A DNA stretch of 21,217 nt from Coptodactyla brooksi (taxonomy: Eukaryota > Arthropoda > Insecta > Coleoptera > Scarabaeidae): the NCBI GenBank assembly GCA_033557675.1, contig JAWQRM010000585.1, positions 1-21,217 on the forward strand, in the 5' to 3' direction. A program made the translations under genes and the position numbers. Shown here in pieces: positions 1-10,100 of this stretch; position 1 is the stretch's first letter; every line of letters begins with the position of its first letter. Below the pieces are notes generated by a model. That model did not search any database. It was given only the letters and a program-made list of their open reading frames with translations, and was not told the origin of the DNA.

Positions 1-120
1 TCTATTACCGTTTCCGAGATCCCCATGATAGACATTCTTATCTTGGACACACTGTATATATATATACCCTATTTTACATAGTTTGCAATGCTTGATGATT
101 CCAGACATTCACGGATATAC

Positions 121-309
121 CAGGCTTTCGGATATGTCCAGGTGATTGATTTGTATTTGATTCGTAGTTTTATAGTATTGTAATATTTTTGAGTGTAACT
201 AAAATGTAACCAGACCTTAACATTTCAAACATAGGCGTAAACTGAGTTTCTTTCCTTATTTGAAAGTTTCAAAATGTCATGTGGAACTTAGACATTTCTG
301 TAAGCCCTG
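121..309 (+). mobile_element. CAGGG-ended MITE, copy A (internally deleted)
   Basis: The left end reads CAGGCTTTCGGATATGTCC and the right end GACATTTCTGTAAGCCCTG, which are degenerate inverted repeats of each other. The interior carries the family block GTAACCAGACCTTAACATTT (about 207-226), shared with copies at 4494-4833 and 5903-6319. It is about half the length of the longest copy, so the right interior has been deleted. The trinucleotide TAC flanks both ends and could be a target duplication, but this is weak. Confidence 0.65.
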
Positions 310-1125
310 TACAAGAAAAGTAGAATTAACATTTTTCAATCTCGTTTAATAATGTACCTTGAAACATAAAGAAATGGAAGATACTATATTGTAAAAATGT
401 ACTTATCATAACTCAATAAGTTTCACCAATACAATAGTTTCATATACATAATGTCCCAACGCGTTCTCATGTAAATGAAAACAGTGAATGAAAAATATTT
501 TACACACTTCTAATGGACCTCACACGTTTCCTTTATTCTACCATACCTGGTCTATTGAGCAATGCGGAGGGCTAAATGGTATTAGCAAACACTTTGTTTT
601 CTTTATTGAACTTATTCCTACATTTGATAATTTCTAAACTTCCAAAGGCATTCAAGAATATATTGTTCAATATATTGCTAAGATAAACAAGCATTTAACA
701 GCAACCACAGGGTATCCAATTTGTTATCATTTTTATAACCAGGTTGTGTAATAATTGTTAAATGTTAAATAATACTCTTTTGATTTATTTAAAGTTTATA
801 ATCTACTTTACCAGTATCCGCCTATTATGGCCATCTTCAGAAACGTTGTCAGAATGCTACAAATAAATTAATATGTTTGTCATGTTGTTTTATTTGTTGT
901 TGATGTGTTTCAGCTTATCGCTATTTTCAAGACTCATTAGTTTGGGTTATTTTCGTTTTTGTGTATATATATTTTAACATGATTTTCACCATTATGGTGG
1001 AATTGAGGTGTGGCTTATGATATAAAATAATTACATTTGCAAAGACACCTTAGCTATAATAAAAATGCATAAGCTGAACGTGAGATTTAAAGGAACACCC
1101 ACTGTTCCCATTCCTACTAATACCC

Positions 1126-1131
1126 TTTAAT
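1126..1131 (-). terminator. Candidate polyadenylation signal (ATTAAA) for UTP4
   Basis: The minus strand reads ATTAAA about 160 nt after the UTP4 stop codon, a common variant of AATAAA. No canonical AATAAA lies closer. In AT-rich DNA such hexamers arise easily by chance, so this is only a candidate. Confidence 0.3.
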
Positions 1132-1292
1132 TACTTAAATACTGCTATCAAATATCAGATAACAAATGTTTTCAATAATCTTCTAGCTAATTAAGAGGGG
1201 AACTTAATGAACTAATAGCTGAAATAAATAAAATAAATGTGTAAGACGTCCAATATATAATGAGTTTCAACTTAATCAAAAAATGATGACAA

Positions 1293-4244
1293 TTATTTAG
1301 TTCCAAAATTAGTTTGTTTAAGACATGGAGGTAATCCATCCAGCAGTGCTATTGGATTCACTTCAACTGCCACATATTCATTCCCAGATACAGACTCTAA
1401 GTGTACAAGATGCTAAAAGTTTACGAAAGTGTAAAAGTAAGCCTATTAACAATTGTAGATAAAACGTACCTGGTGTTCTTTGAATGTGGAGACACCAGTT
1501 TTCTTTCCTAGTAATATCTGATCTGTTTTGGCAACCTTTCTGTCTGGTTCACGAACTGGTATCTTAAATGAATAGAACATAAACTTTGTATAATAACTCT
1601 CCTCGATCACCTACTTTGTCTTTATTAATTACGACTATTGTCATGTCATCATGCAAAATTATAATATTTCTATTAATCATGTCAAAAGTGATATTTCTAA
1701 TTGGAAAATGTGCATTTTGACAATGCTGTAATGTTGTGTTATCAAAATATTTAGAAAATTTTGAAAATCTTCTTTTGTCCAATACATATTCAGCTATTTT
1801 ATTATCTGAATACGCTATCAGTAAATTATTTTGATGACTAACGGCTATGGCAGTAGGTACGCAATCATATTTAGGTAATTTACAATAGAATTTCCACATC
1901 TTGTCCTTTCTAAATGCTACAATATTTCCTTCCACGTCACCAATTATTATATACTGATCCGATATGCTCATTTGTGTAATGCACTCTGTTATATCTGAAA
2001 TTAAAGGCAACAAAACAATTATTAAAATATGTCAAGTATAAAAGTCAGACTTACGTGGCTTTGTTTCAAATTCAAAGGAAATAGATTTTGAATCCAAACT
2101 GTAAATTAATAAGTATCCTGCAATGGTTGCCAGAAACAGTTCTTTGGATTCATTACAAAATCCAACACGTGTGCATGCCTCACATATATTTGTCAATTTG
2201 TTTGGTATAAGTTTCAACTCCGTATCATCCTGAAAATTAAAACCTTTACTCTTCTATATATCTGTAACTATGTGTATAGAATCATGTATGAGGATTATAT
2301 AAAATACAAAAATATATTTGAAAGCAGAAGATAGAAACGATATTTCAGAAAAACCATGATCAAACCATTACAATAATTGCATCGAAAGATTTAGAATGTT
2401 TAAGAAATGCTGTATGTTGAAATTACATTTTCATTTCATAAAAACTTTCAAACATCCTAAAGGTATGAGTTTACAAAAGAAAACAAAGAAATTAATTATT
2501 ATGCAGACCTTGAACATCTGAACATCTGCTAATCCTATAGCACATAATTTACCAGTATGTGCCGCTATAAAACTAAACATATCGGTAGAAAGAAGACATC
2601 CATCTCCTATAAGAAGAAATTATTAGTGGACGATCTCCACCAAGAATTAGCTAAGATCTAGGAAATTAATGAGAACTATCAGTGAGGAATTATAAGAGTT
2701 TAGTTCGAGGACTAAAAATTCCAAACGGAATTCAAATTCCTTAGTAAAAGTGAAGTAGAATATACTACTTTTTGTTACTATTTATATTTTGTTTTATAAT
2801 GGATAAAATATGTCACCACTTATAAAAACAAGTAGTTATGATCATTTTCTGTATACAACACCCATTTATCACAGTTTCTATTATTAAGTACAGTACCCAT
2901 TGTTACAATTTGAATTACCTTTTTTACTCAAAATCAGTATTTTTACAGATATACTTACAATTTCTAGCTGTATGAGATTTACAAGATTTCTTGTACTATA
3001 TGCAATCCACTTTCCATTTTTTGACAAAGAACTGCATATGATAAATTCCTTTTCTTTTCCTCCTAATGAATTTTTCACTTGTCTTTCAATTGACACTAGT
3101 TTCTTTGGAACAGTTTTGACCCTATACATTTGATTACAATCTGGTTTGTCTTCAGAAGCTCCCAATTTCCACACTTCCAAATGATTAGTATACTGCAAAA
3201 GCAACAATCCGGTGTTGCTTGTGGAAACACAATTATTTTGAAGGAACGGAGGATACTTAATTAATGTTTTAGGGGGATGATAAGTAAGGGCTAAATATCC
3301 ATCAATTCCACCTGAATATAATTGATTTTTATGCAGAACTAATGCTTTTACATCATGGTTGTGAGCTCTTCTCTGAATGTTTTTTACCCACTTGTGTGTT
3401 TGATCTTTAACATTTACTTTTGCAAAACTTGATATAGTAGGATCAACACCAGCGCAAAATATAGTGTCTTCAGTTTCTGATACAGATATGGCTAAGATAT
3501 CAGCCTTGTGTGATTGATAACTTTCTACTTGAGCACCAATTTTGCCATCCCAGAACGTTAATTTTCCTCTCGAATCTCCAGTAATTATCGTAAAATCAGA
3601 AATCACTGCCAAACACCATGTTACGGTCGGTTTATTTTTTTCTGATCGTCCAGTAGACATTTTATGTAAGGCTTGTCCACGTATAACGTCAAAAATTCTG
3701 ATAACATCAATGCTGCCTGTTACAATAAATTTGCATGTTGTATCATACTTTAAGCATAGAACTTTTCCTTCTTGTTTATCCAAAAATTTATCAAATAATA
3801 CTTCTCCATCAATAATAGAAAATATATTAATATATCCTTGATCAGTTCCGACTGCAATGTGTTTATTCATCTTATCTACATCAAGACAATACGCAGCTTC
3901 TCCAGTTACAGATAATTTTGATTTTGTATTTAAGAAATATAAGTCATATTCATTTAAAAATCCTTGTAAATCACAACTAAACAATTGATTTTCGCACCAA
4001 ACTAAACCTTGTATATCCTGTTCTGGTGTATTTGGTATTAAAAGTTCCATAAAAGGTGTCTTTGCTATATTCCATATTTCAATACTATTATCGGATCTAT
4101 TTAAATGAAGCTTGTATTTATAAACGTACTACAAAACCATTAAATTACGTACCTTGACAGAGCTAGTTTCGAATTGTGTACGGTCATACAACTTATACCT
4201 CTCACTTTTGGTCTATAAAACCTAGCATAATGAAACTGCACCAT
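1293..4244 (-). CDS. UTP4: UTP4 / cirhin, WD40 subunit of the small-subunit processome (complete, 6 exons)
   Basis: In known homologues UTP4 is a nucleolar WD40 protein of the t-UTP (UTPA) complex, which starts SSU processome assembly on pre-rRNA and is needed for 18S maturation. Exons (minus strand, high to low): 4244-4153, 4096-2959, 2229-2055, 1994-1615, 1562-1470, 1412-1293. All introns are GT-AG, four of them 52-60 nt; phases agree and the sum is 1998 nt (665 aa; human about 686). The start is chosen because MVQFHYARFYRPKVRGISC aligns with the family N-terminus and splices in frame to SDNSIEIWNIAKTPF. Family stretches include LVWCENQLFSCDLQGFLNEY, VTGSIDVIRIFDVIRGQALH and KNGKWIAYSTRNLV; the C-terminus ends ...KQTNFGTK, matching the FGT end of the human protein. 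Tandem WD repeats run through most of the protein, with no sign of inactivation. The least certain junction is the 52-nt intron 1563-1614; reading through it gives a stop in place of the conserved tail. Confidence 0.95.
2230..2958 (-). other. UTP4 intron 2 with an open, exon-like segment
   Basis: This is the only long intron of UTP4 (729 nt, phase 0). The flanking exons join directly to give ...NLIQLEI|DDTELKLIPNK, which fits the family. Inside, 2509-2606 on the minus strand is an exon-like stretch with an acceptor (TTCTTCTTATAG) and a weak donor (GTCTGC). It encodes 32 residues that look WD-repeat-like. Its length is not a multiple of three, so simple inclusion would shift the frame. The remainder shows nothing I recognise. 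Confidence 0.6.
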
Positions 4245-4450
4245 TTTTATACAATACTTTAAAAAGTTTCACTGATTTATAAGCAAAAGTGAAAAAGTTA
4301 CAAATGTAGTTTTGTAAATGACATGTGATAGGTTAAATAACATAACCTTAAAACAACAACAATAACCACGTGCGAACGAATACGTTCTAAAATGCCAACT
4401 TAATTCAATTGTAATCAATTTCTAACTAATTTCAGGAGGTTGTATTTTAT
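4245..4450 (-). promoter_or_regulatory. UTP4 upstream region with a CACGTG E-box
   Basis: The presumed promoter has no evident TATA box. A palindromic CACGTG lies at 4367-4372, about 123 nt upstream of the UTP4 ATG, and an inverted repeat AGGTTA...TAACCT lies at about 4330-4349. CACGTG is the Myc/Max-type E-box, and many animal ribosome-biogenesis genes are Myc targets, so a regulatory role is plausible. It is inferred from one motif only. Confidence 0.4.
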
Positions 4451-4493
4451 AAGTTTTTAAGGATTTTTCATAGCAATAAAATGTTTTCAAGTA

Positions 4494-4833
4494 TCTTGAG
4501 AATAATATCCTTGGACATATAATGAATATTTTTAATATTTTATATGGATGTGTCACTAACAAGTAACCAGATCTTAACATTTCAAATATAGGTGTACATG
4601 AACTGAGTATTTTTCGTTATTTGAATGCTTCAAAGTATTTGCTGTAATTTTTGTATATTATTAATTAGAAGTGACACTTTGAAGTTAAAAATATATTTTT
4701 ACGTTAAGATTACGCCGCTGACTTTCTCAATTGTGGCAGTTAGGGTGTTTTATTGTAATCATTCAAACTTAGGCAAGTTTGGTTGCCTAATCAGTTGCGG
4801 TCATGTGGGACATGGATATTTCTGAAAGCCCTG
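4494..4833 (+). mobile_element. CAGGG-ended MITE, copy B
   Basis: The right half is well preserved. It has the shared blocks GTAACCAGATCTTAACATTT (4563-4582), GGTTGCCTAATCAGTTGCGG and the right end GGATATTTCTGAAAGCCCTG (4814-4833). The left end is degenerate: CTTGAGAATAATATCCTTGG at 4494 aligns loosely with the left end of copy C. No transposase is encoded; the open frame at 4625-4825 is an accident of the repeat. It lies in the XPD-UTP4 intergenic interval. Confidence 0.7.
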
Positions 4834-5902
4834 TATGTAAATTACATATTCATATAAGTTTTAATGAAACAAACGAGAATTTTCCTGCTTTTGTAATTTC
4901 AGGTTATAAATGCAAGCATTATTTAATTATTTTTTAGAATTGTAGGTAAGTTAGGGCTGTTATGTAATGGTTAACAATTTACCAGTCTTCCGTATCTCCT
5001 TTGGTTTTTATATACAAACACTTTAGTGTGGATCAAAGTTGTCGATCAACATTTAAGTGAATTAAATCTAAATCTACCTCATTTATTTAGAAATATGTAT
5101 ATAACAGCTAAATATTGCTGGGTGCAAACGAAGCAAGCTTTAAAGTTCAAAATAATTTTAGACGCTACGTAAGGAAAAAGTTTCTATACAAAAACATTTA
5201 TAACCGTTCGTTGTACTTAAAATACTAAAGAAGACATGAAAGCAGACATAACTATTAATTAAAAAATGCAAAAATGACATGACTAGAATTTGGACAATTC
5301 CTAATTTAGATAATTGTAACCTTCTTGAACATTCTGTATAGGACAAAACAAAATATGGAAATTACATTTGGATTTTAATTATCATAACAATTAATTTCAA
5401 ATAACTGTGGATTTTAACGGTTGAAAACTTATTTAGTTTTTAACCGAAAAAGAAGTTAAACTGTCAATGACTTAATAGTTTTCTAAAAAATATATGTGAA
5501 TGAAGTTAAATGTTTATAAGTTGAATATTTATACATTTTCCATATCTTGTATTAAAATGAATTTTTTAAGCACATAGTTAATTTGGGACAGTTGTATTAT
5601 GATTGATAACAGTTAGTGACATTGATATTTGAAACATTTCAAACTTATCAAATGCCAACAAAAAAGTAATTCTGAGAACTACGAAAGTACTATAAGTTCA
5701 TTCATACGTTCAAAGAAGGTCTGGGAAATATACGAAAAAGAGTTTGCAAAGTTGGAATTCTACTATTCAAGGAAAATATTAGGAATAAAGTTTAGAGGTT
5801 ATGATATTTTCTTTTTGACGTGCTTATCGATCAATGTCACCAATCTTAAAAAGTCAAAGGTAGCGTCACTTTCTTGGAAACGAAAAAATTGCAATGCAAC
5901 TG
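4834..5902. other. Intergenic stretch between MITE copies B and C
   Basis: This is AT-rich sequence with no recognisable gene. A 103-codon plus-strand frame starting at 5629 runs into MITE copy C. It matches no family I know, and its last part is the MITE left end, so I do not call it a gene. Confidence 0.5.
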
Positions 5903-6319
5903 CAGGGCTTTCAGAAATATCCAAGTCCTACGTGATGTAATGCAGAGTTGTTCTAAGAATTTGTTTATCGTAGTTTGGTAGTATTTTTGTGTCACTAAAA
6001 AGTAACCAGATCTTGACATTTGAACCATAGGCGTTCGTGAACTGAATATTTTTACGTTATTCGAACGTTTCGAAGTGGTTGCTGTAATTTATTATTAATT
6101 AGAACTGTATCATCTGTGTAGTCGATATTCAATGTTAATACCCTTTGATAACAATGAATATTTCTTTTTCTGCTATTTAACAATAAATTAATTTTGTTAT
6201 GCCGTTGACCTTCTCAATTGTGGCAGTTAAAGTGTTTTATTTTAATCATAACCATACTGTAAGTTTGGTTGCCTAATCAGTTACGGTCACCTGGGACTTG
6301 GATATTTTTAAAAGCTAAG
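5903..6319 (+). mobile_element. CAGGG-ended MITE, copy C (longest copy)
   Basis: This is the best-preserved full-length member, about 417 bp. The left end CAGGGCTTTCAGAAATATCC continues AAGTCCTACGTGATG. The right end, on the other strand, reads AAATATCCAAGTCCCAGGTG, so the terminal inverted repeats extend over about 40 bp with mismatches. Interior blocks match copies A, B, D and E. There is no coding capacity, so it must depend on a transposase supplied elsewhere. The family is unassigned: CAGGG starts and 5'-TA-like contexts are compatible with either hAT or Tc1/mariner origin. Confidence 0.8.
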
Positions 6320-7177
6320 TTACAAAATAAGCGCATTTTTCGTACTCAAGACGGTCAGTGAGGAAACACGTATTCTATAAAAAGCACGGTGTTTTTGTTA
6401 TACAGTAATCAATACAATTGTACTAAAAATCTGATTTGCTTTAGCGAATGCGTTTTTCATTGCAAAACAGGTGGCGAAAACCCGTAACATTGGAAAGCAT
6501 TAAGTTTTTTGCGTCCATTGAAGATGAATGATTTCTATGGAAATGGTAGGGTAATATGTTTGATATTGAAACTGCTGTTAAAATAACTTCATATCCATGC
6601 CGGTTGCAATATGAAATGTTATAGCACTTGTGTATACTATTGTACCAATTTTACATTGTAACATTTAAAATGATAACGAATGCAAAACGTCCCATAAGTA
6701 CAATGCAATTAAGGTTTAACTGCAGCGCTAATTTACTTCAAAAGGCAAAAAAATCAGCTACTAGCAATAATGAGCGCCAAGAAAACCAGATCCTTTACTG
6801 TCTGCATTCAGGCCTGGACTTAAAAATACTCTATTTTGTTTCAGTATAATTCAGGTACATTTTTACTTTCTCAAAAAAATAAAAAACGATTAAAAATAAT
6901 AGTTTTATTAATACAGCTAGTAAAGTCTATTAAGACTTTGATTTAGAGTAACTTTTAATGTTTTCCAGACAGTGATATATTTAAATAAAAGTTTTACCGA
7001 CTATCATTTTATAATTGAAGTAGAATTCAATTATAAAAACAATTAGGATGTTCATGTAAGGGATACCCAATATTTTTATTATTTATTTGATATGCCTATA
7101 TTAAGAAAGTAATTTAGATGAAAGAAATGGTTAAAAGAAGTTTTAATTTTACAAATAAGATATAAATATAACAAAAA
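6320..7177. other. Intergenic stretch downstream of XPD
   Basis: No gene is evident. The right end must include the XPD 3' UTR, with minus-strand AATAAA hexamers at 7082-7087 and 7075-7080. The rest is AT-rich, with only a 73-codon spurious frame at 6628-6849. Confidence 0.55.
7082..7087 (-). terminator. Polyadenylation signal (AATAAA) for XPD
   Basis: The minus strand carries AATAAA about 90 nt after the XPD stop codon, with a second AATAAA at 7075-7080. Distance and sequence suit a short insect 3' UTR. Confidence 0.5.
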
Positions 7178-10100
7178 TTAATTTTGTTGAGCTTGCTTTT
7201 CAATTTTACTAGCTTCCATACTTTCCAACTGTTCCAATGTCAATAGCGACACACCAAGTTGATCTTCTCTTGTAAACGGTTGCGCCATTTGCCTCAACCA
7301 TCTTTTGGAAATCTGTATTGCTTCTTCAGTAGATAAATTACACAGCGAGTCTTTCAAATGCTCTTGAATCCATTTTGGCAATTTCGATCTCTTATCAGAT
7401 CTTGAGAACCGCTTATCAGCAAATATCATAATGCCGTAATCGGTTTTTCCACGGATCGCACGTCCAACGCACTGTGCTGCATGTCTCATGGCGTCAAACG
7501 TGAGGAAGTCGTTTTCTCTGATCTAGAAATTGACAATAAATATTATACTTGCGAGTAATTTGGATTCACTTAATGCAATACTTGGAATTGGTCTCTTAAA
7601 TAGTCCAATCTTGCTTTTAAAATACGAGATTGTGTGTATACGTAGGGAATTCCAAACATCAACACTGCTCTACCCAAATGGTGGTCGAAATCTACACCTT
7701 CTGACACTTTTCCACGGGCTACAGATAATAAAACTGCACCTCTACCAGATTCACAAGCCTGTAAGGAAAATTAAATATCATCTGTTTCATAACATTTCTA
7801 ATCAAAAGTTTTGTAAAATTGAATTACATCACGACTTTGTTGGCTACACATTACCTCATTTTAATTGTGTTATGATTAAATTACACCTACGACAGGGTGG
7901 CCCCAAAATAAGATTTCTATGCTATATAATACGTTAAGAATTCAATCATCTACATTAATAGAAGGGTCGACATATCCTGCTTTACTAAAAACATAGCTAT
8001 TATACAGGGTGTTAACAGTAACCTTCGAGAAAAATAGAGAAATTTGACTTTAATATCTATTAATTTATTTAATAATATGGTGCAATAAATGTTAGTTGAA
8101 TTGTTCAACCATTCACAATACCTATGATGGAGCAAACTGAATCATGGACACATTAAAAAAACGATTTTTTTCAAAGACGATATTGCAAAAGACATCTCAT
8201 CTTCGTAAAGCATAGCAAAGCAGTGTAACGTTTTCAACAGCTTACAATAAAGTAAGCATCCAATACAGCTACCAATGCAATTTACCTTAGGGACAAGTGT
8301 ACAAATGCAACAACAGTTGTGTAATTTTTTAACTACACAACCAGTGATATTAAAAAATTCCAAGTATTTTTTTCAAACTTTGTTCATCAAACTTTGTAGA
8401 CATGCAGACCTGGAGTTATATTCATTGGAAGAACATATTTTTAAGGTTTGACAAGTAGAAAAATCATGTTTTTTATATCTTACCTAGTTAATTAATCTTA
8501 CCTTAATATAATACATAAGAGCAAAACTAGTTTCTGCTGAATCTTGTGTTTCTATAAACAACAGTTTATGTTTTTGTAAATTATCAATGACTCCTTGATC
8601 ATACCAACTGGAAACAACAGATTCTAAGTACAAGTAAGAAGTGAAGAAGCATACAACGCCATCAGGGACATTCGCCGCAACCTAAAAGCACTAAATTTCG
8701 ATTGCACTATAAAAGGTTAGTTAAAATATTTTACCTCGACAAGAAGTTGACCATAATTTCTTATAACAGCTATATCTTCACGCGTTTCAAATTTTGATGA
8801 TATTGCAACTTGATCATTGCCTTTGGAAACAATCTAAAAATAAAACGATTATTTTGCGATATGCACTATAAAATAAACTCATACCATTGGCAATAAACAC
8901 GGTCTAGCAAGAGTCATTGTAAATGATGACATAATGACTGGGTGGAAATTTAAGATTTTTGGGTACATATCGAGCGGTGATAGTGTGCCTGAAGTAATAA
9001 CAACTGTTTGAAAGCGATCAAATACTGGTTTTATTGCTATGGATGAATCTAAACAACTAAAAAAAGAAAAAAACCTAGTAGTATACAATTATATGTATAT
9101 ACACCTTTACAAACCTAAAATGTAAAATAGGATTTGAAACAGTCGGTGTCTTGTCATCAAATGGTTCCACGATTATTGTAAACCCTTTGGTATAAGTTGA
9201 TACTAATGTGGCCAAGTGCGTAATAAGAACTATTGGACTAAAATCTGTCAAATCAGATATTTCTAAAGTTCTTAATAAGGAAGCCAATCGCTCAGCACAG
9301 AACTTTAACGGTTTGCGTTCTATACAAACTTTGCTTTGTACGTCCTTTAAGAAACCTGCAGGCGATTCTTGAACAACATGCTGTACTCTGAGACGAGTTT
9401 TCAGGTACTCCACAAATCTCTTTAAAAAACTTATAAAGTGCTCAGCATTTCTTATGTTTCCAGGAATAACATCTAAAATTAATAGAAATAACGAAAATAT
9501 ATCGAATAATGGGCACTTGAAAAAAGGCTTAAAATATTTCAATTACAGGTACACTGAATGGTAAAGCATGAGACGAAAAAATATTTCTAGTTAGAGAGAA
9601 TTTCGTGTTAAGGGAGTTCACGTTGTATATAAAGTGTCTCATATTAGAGAACCACCATTGCTAACTTTTTTATTTGATGAGCTGGCAGAATGGTTAAATT
9701 GAAAATGTGTCTCTGCAATAACTAGTGATCAAATCAACCAAAGAAATAAATTCAAATTTTGAGGAAGGCTCCATCTTGAAAGCTTTTTTAATGGGGATCA
9801 TTAAAAAAGCTTCAATCTTCTTTTGTTTACAGCAGTATTGCAGAAAGAAATGTATTTTATTTCATATTAGGAAGATGAATCTAGCGTTGGAATAAGCACA
9901 TTTCAGTAATGAGCATACTACATATCTTCTTCACTTAATTGATTTAATGTTTGAATAACGAACACTTATTGATTTTCAAATGTTCCATCATTGTTATCTA
10001 AATATTTTTGGGCAGCTCTCAAAATGTCTGTTACTGCTGCTCTTTCGTCAATATTATGAAAAACTTCTCGAACTTCCCTTTCAAATCCTTGCACAGTCGT

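Larger units (their letters stand above)
1..1292. other. Intergenic region downstream of UTP4
   Basis: I see no coding region here. It holds a short TA run near 55-66, one internally deleted copy of the CAGGG-ended repeat (121-309, listed separately), and AT-rich sequence full of stops on both strands. The UTP4 3' UTR and polyadenylation site must lie in the right-hand part. The nearest candidate signal on the minus strand is an ATTAAA at 1126-1131. Confidence 0.6.

Noticed and set aside
1564..1613. Read-through of UTP4 exon 4 to the stop at 1564, or a 22-nt intron there
   Set aside because: Read-through loses the conserved C-terminal tail and a 22-nt intron is too short to splice. A 52-nt GT-AG intron (1563-1614) gives an in-phase join to IPVREPDRKVAK and a complete family C-terminus.
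2900..3841. Plus-strand frames opposite UTP4 exon 2 (2900-3133, 3542-3841)
   Set aside because: They are antisense shadows of the UTP4 coding exon with no recognisable family.
5629..5940. A 103-codon plus-strand ORF
   Set aside because: Its end is the left terminus of MITE copy C, and the rest resembles no protein family and has no context of a gene.
7530..7937. A 135-codon plus-strand ORF
   Set aside because: It is antisense to XPD exon 9 and runs into intron 8; the minus-strand reading is clearly XPD.
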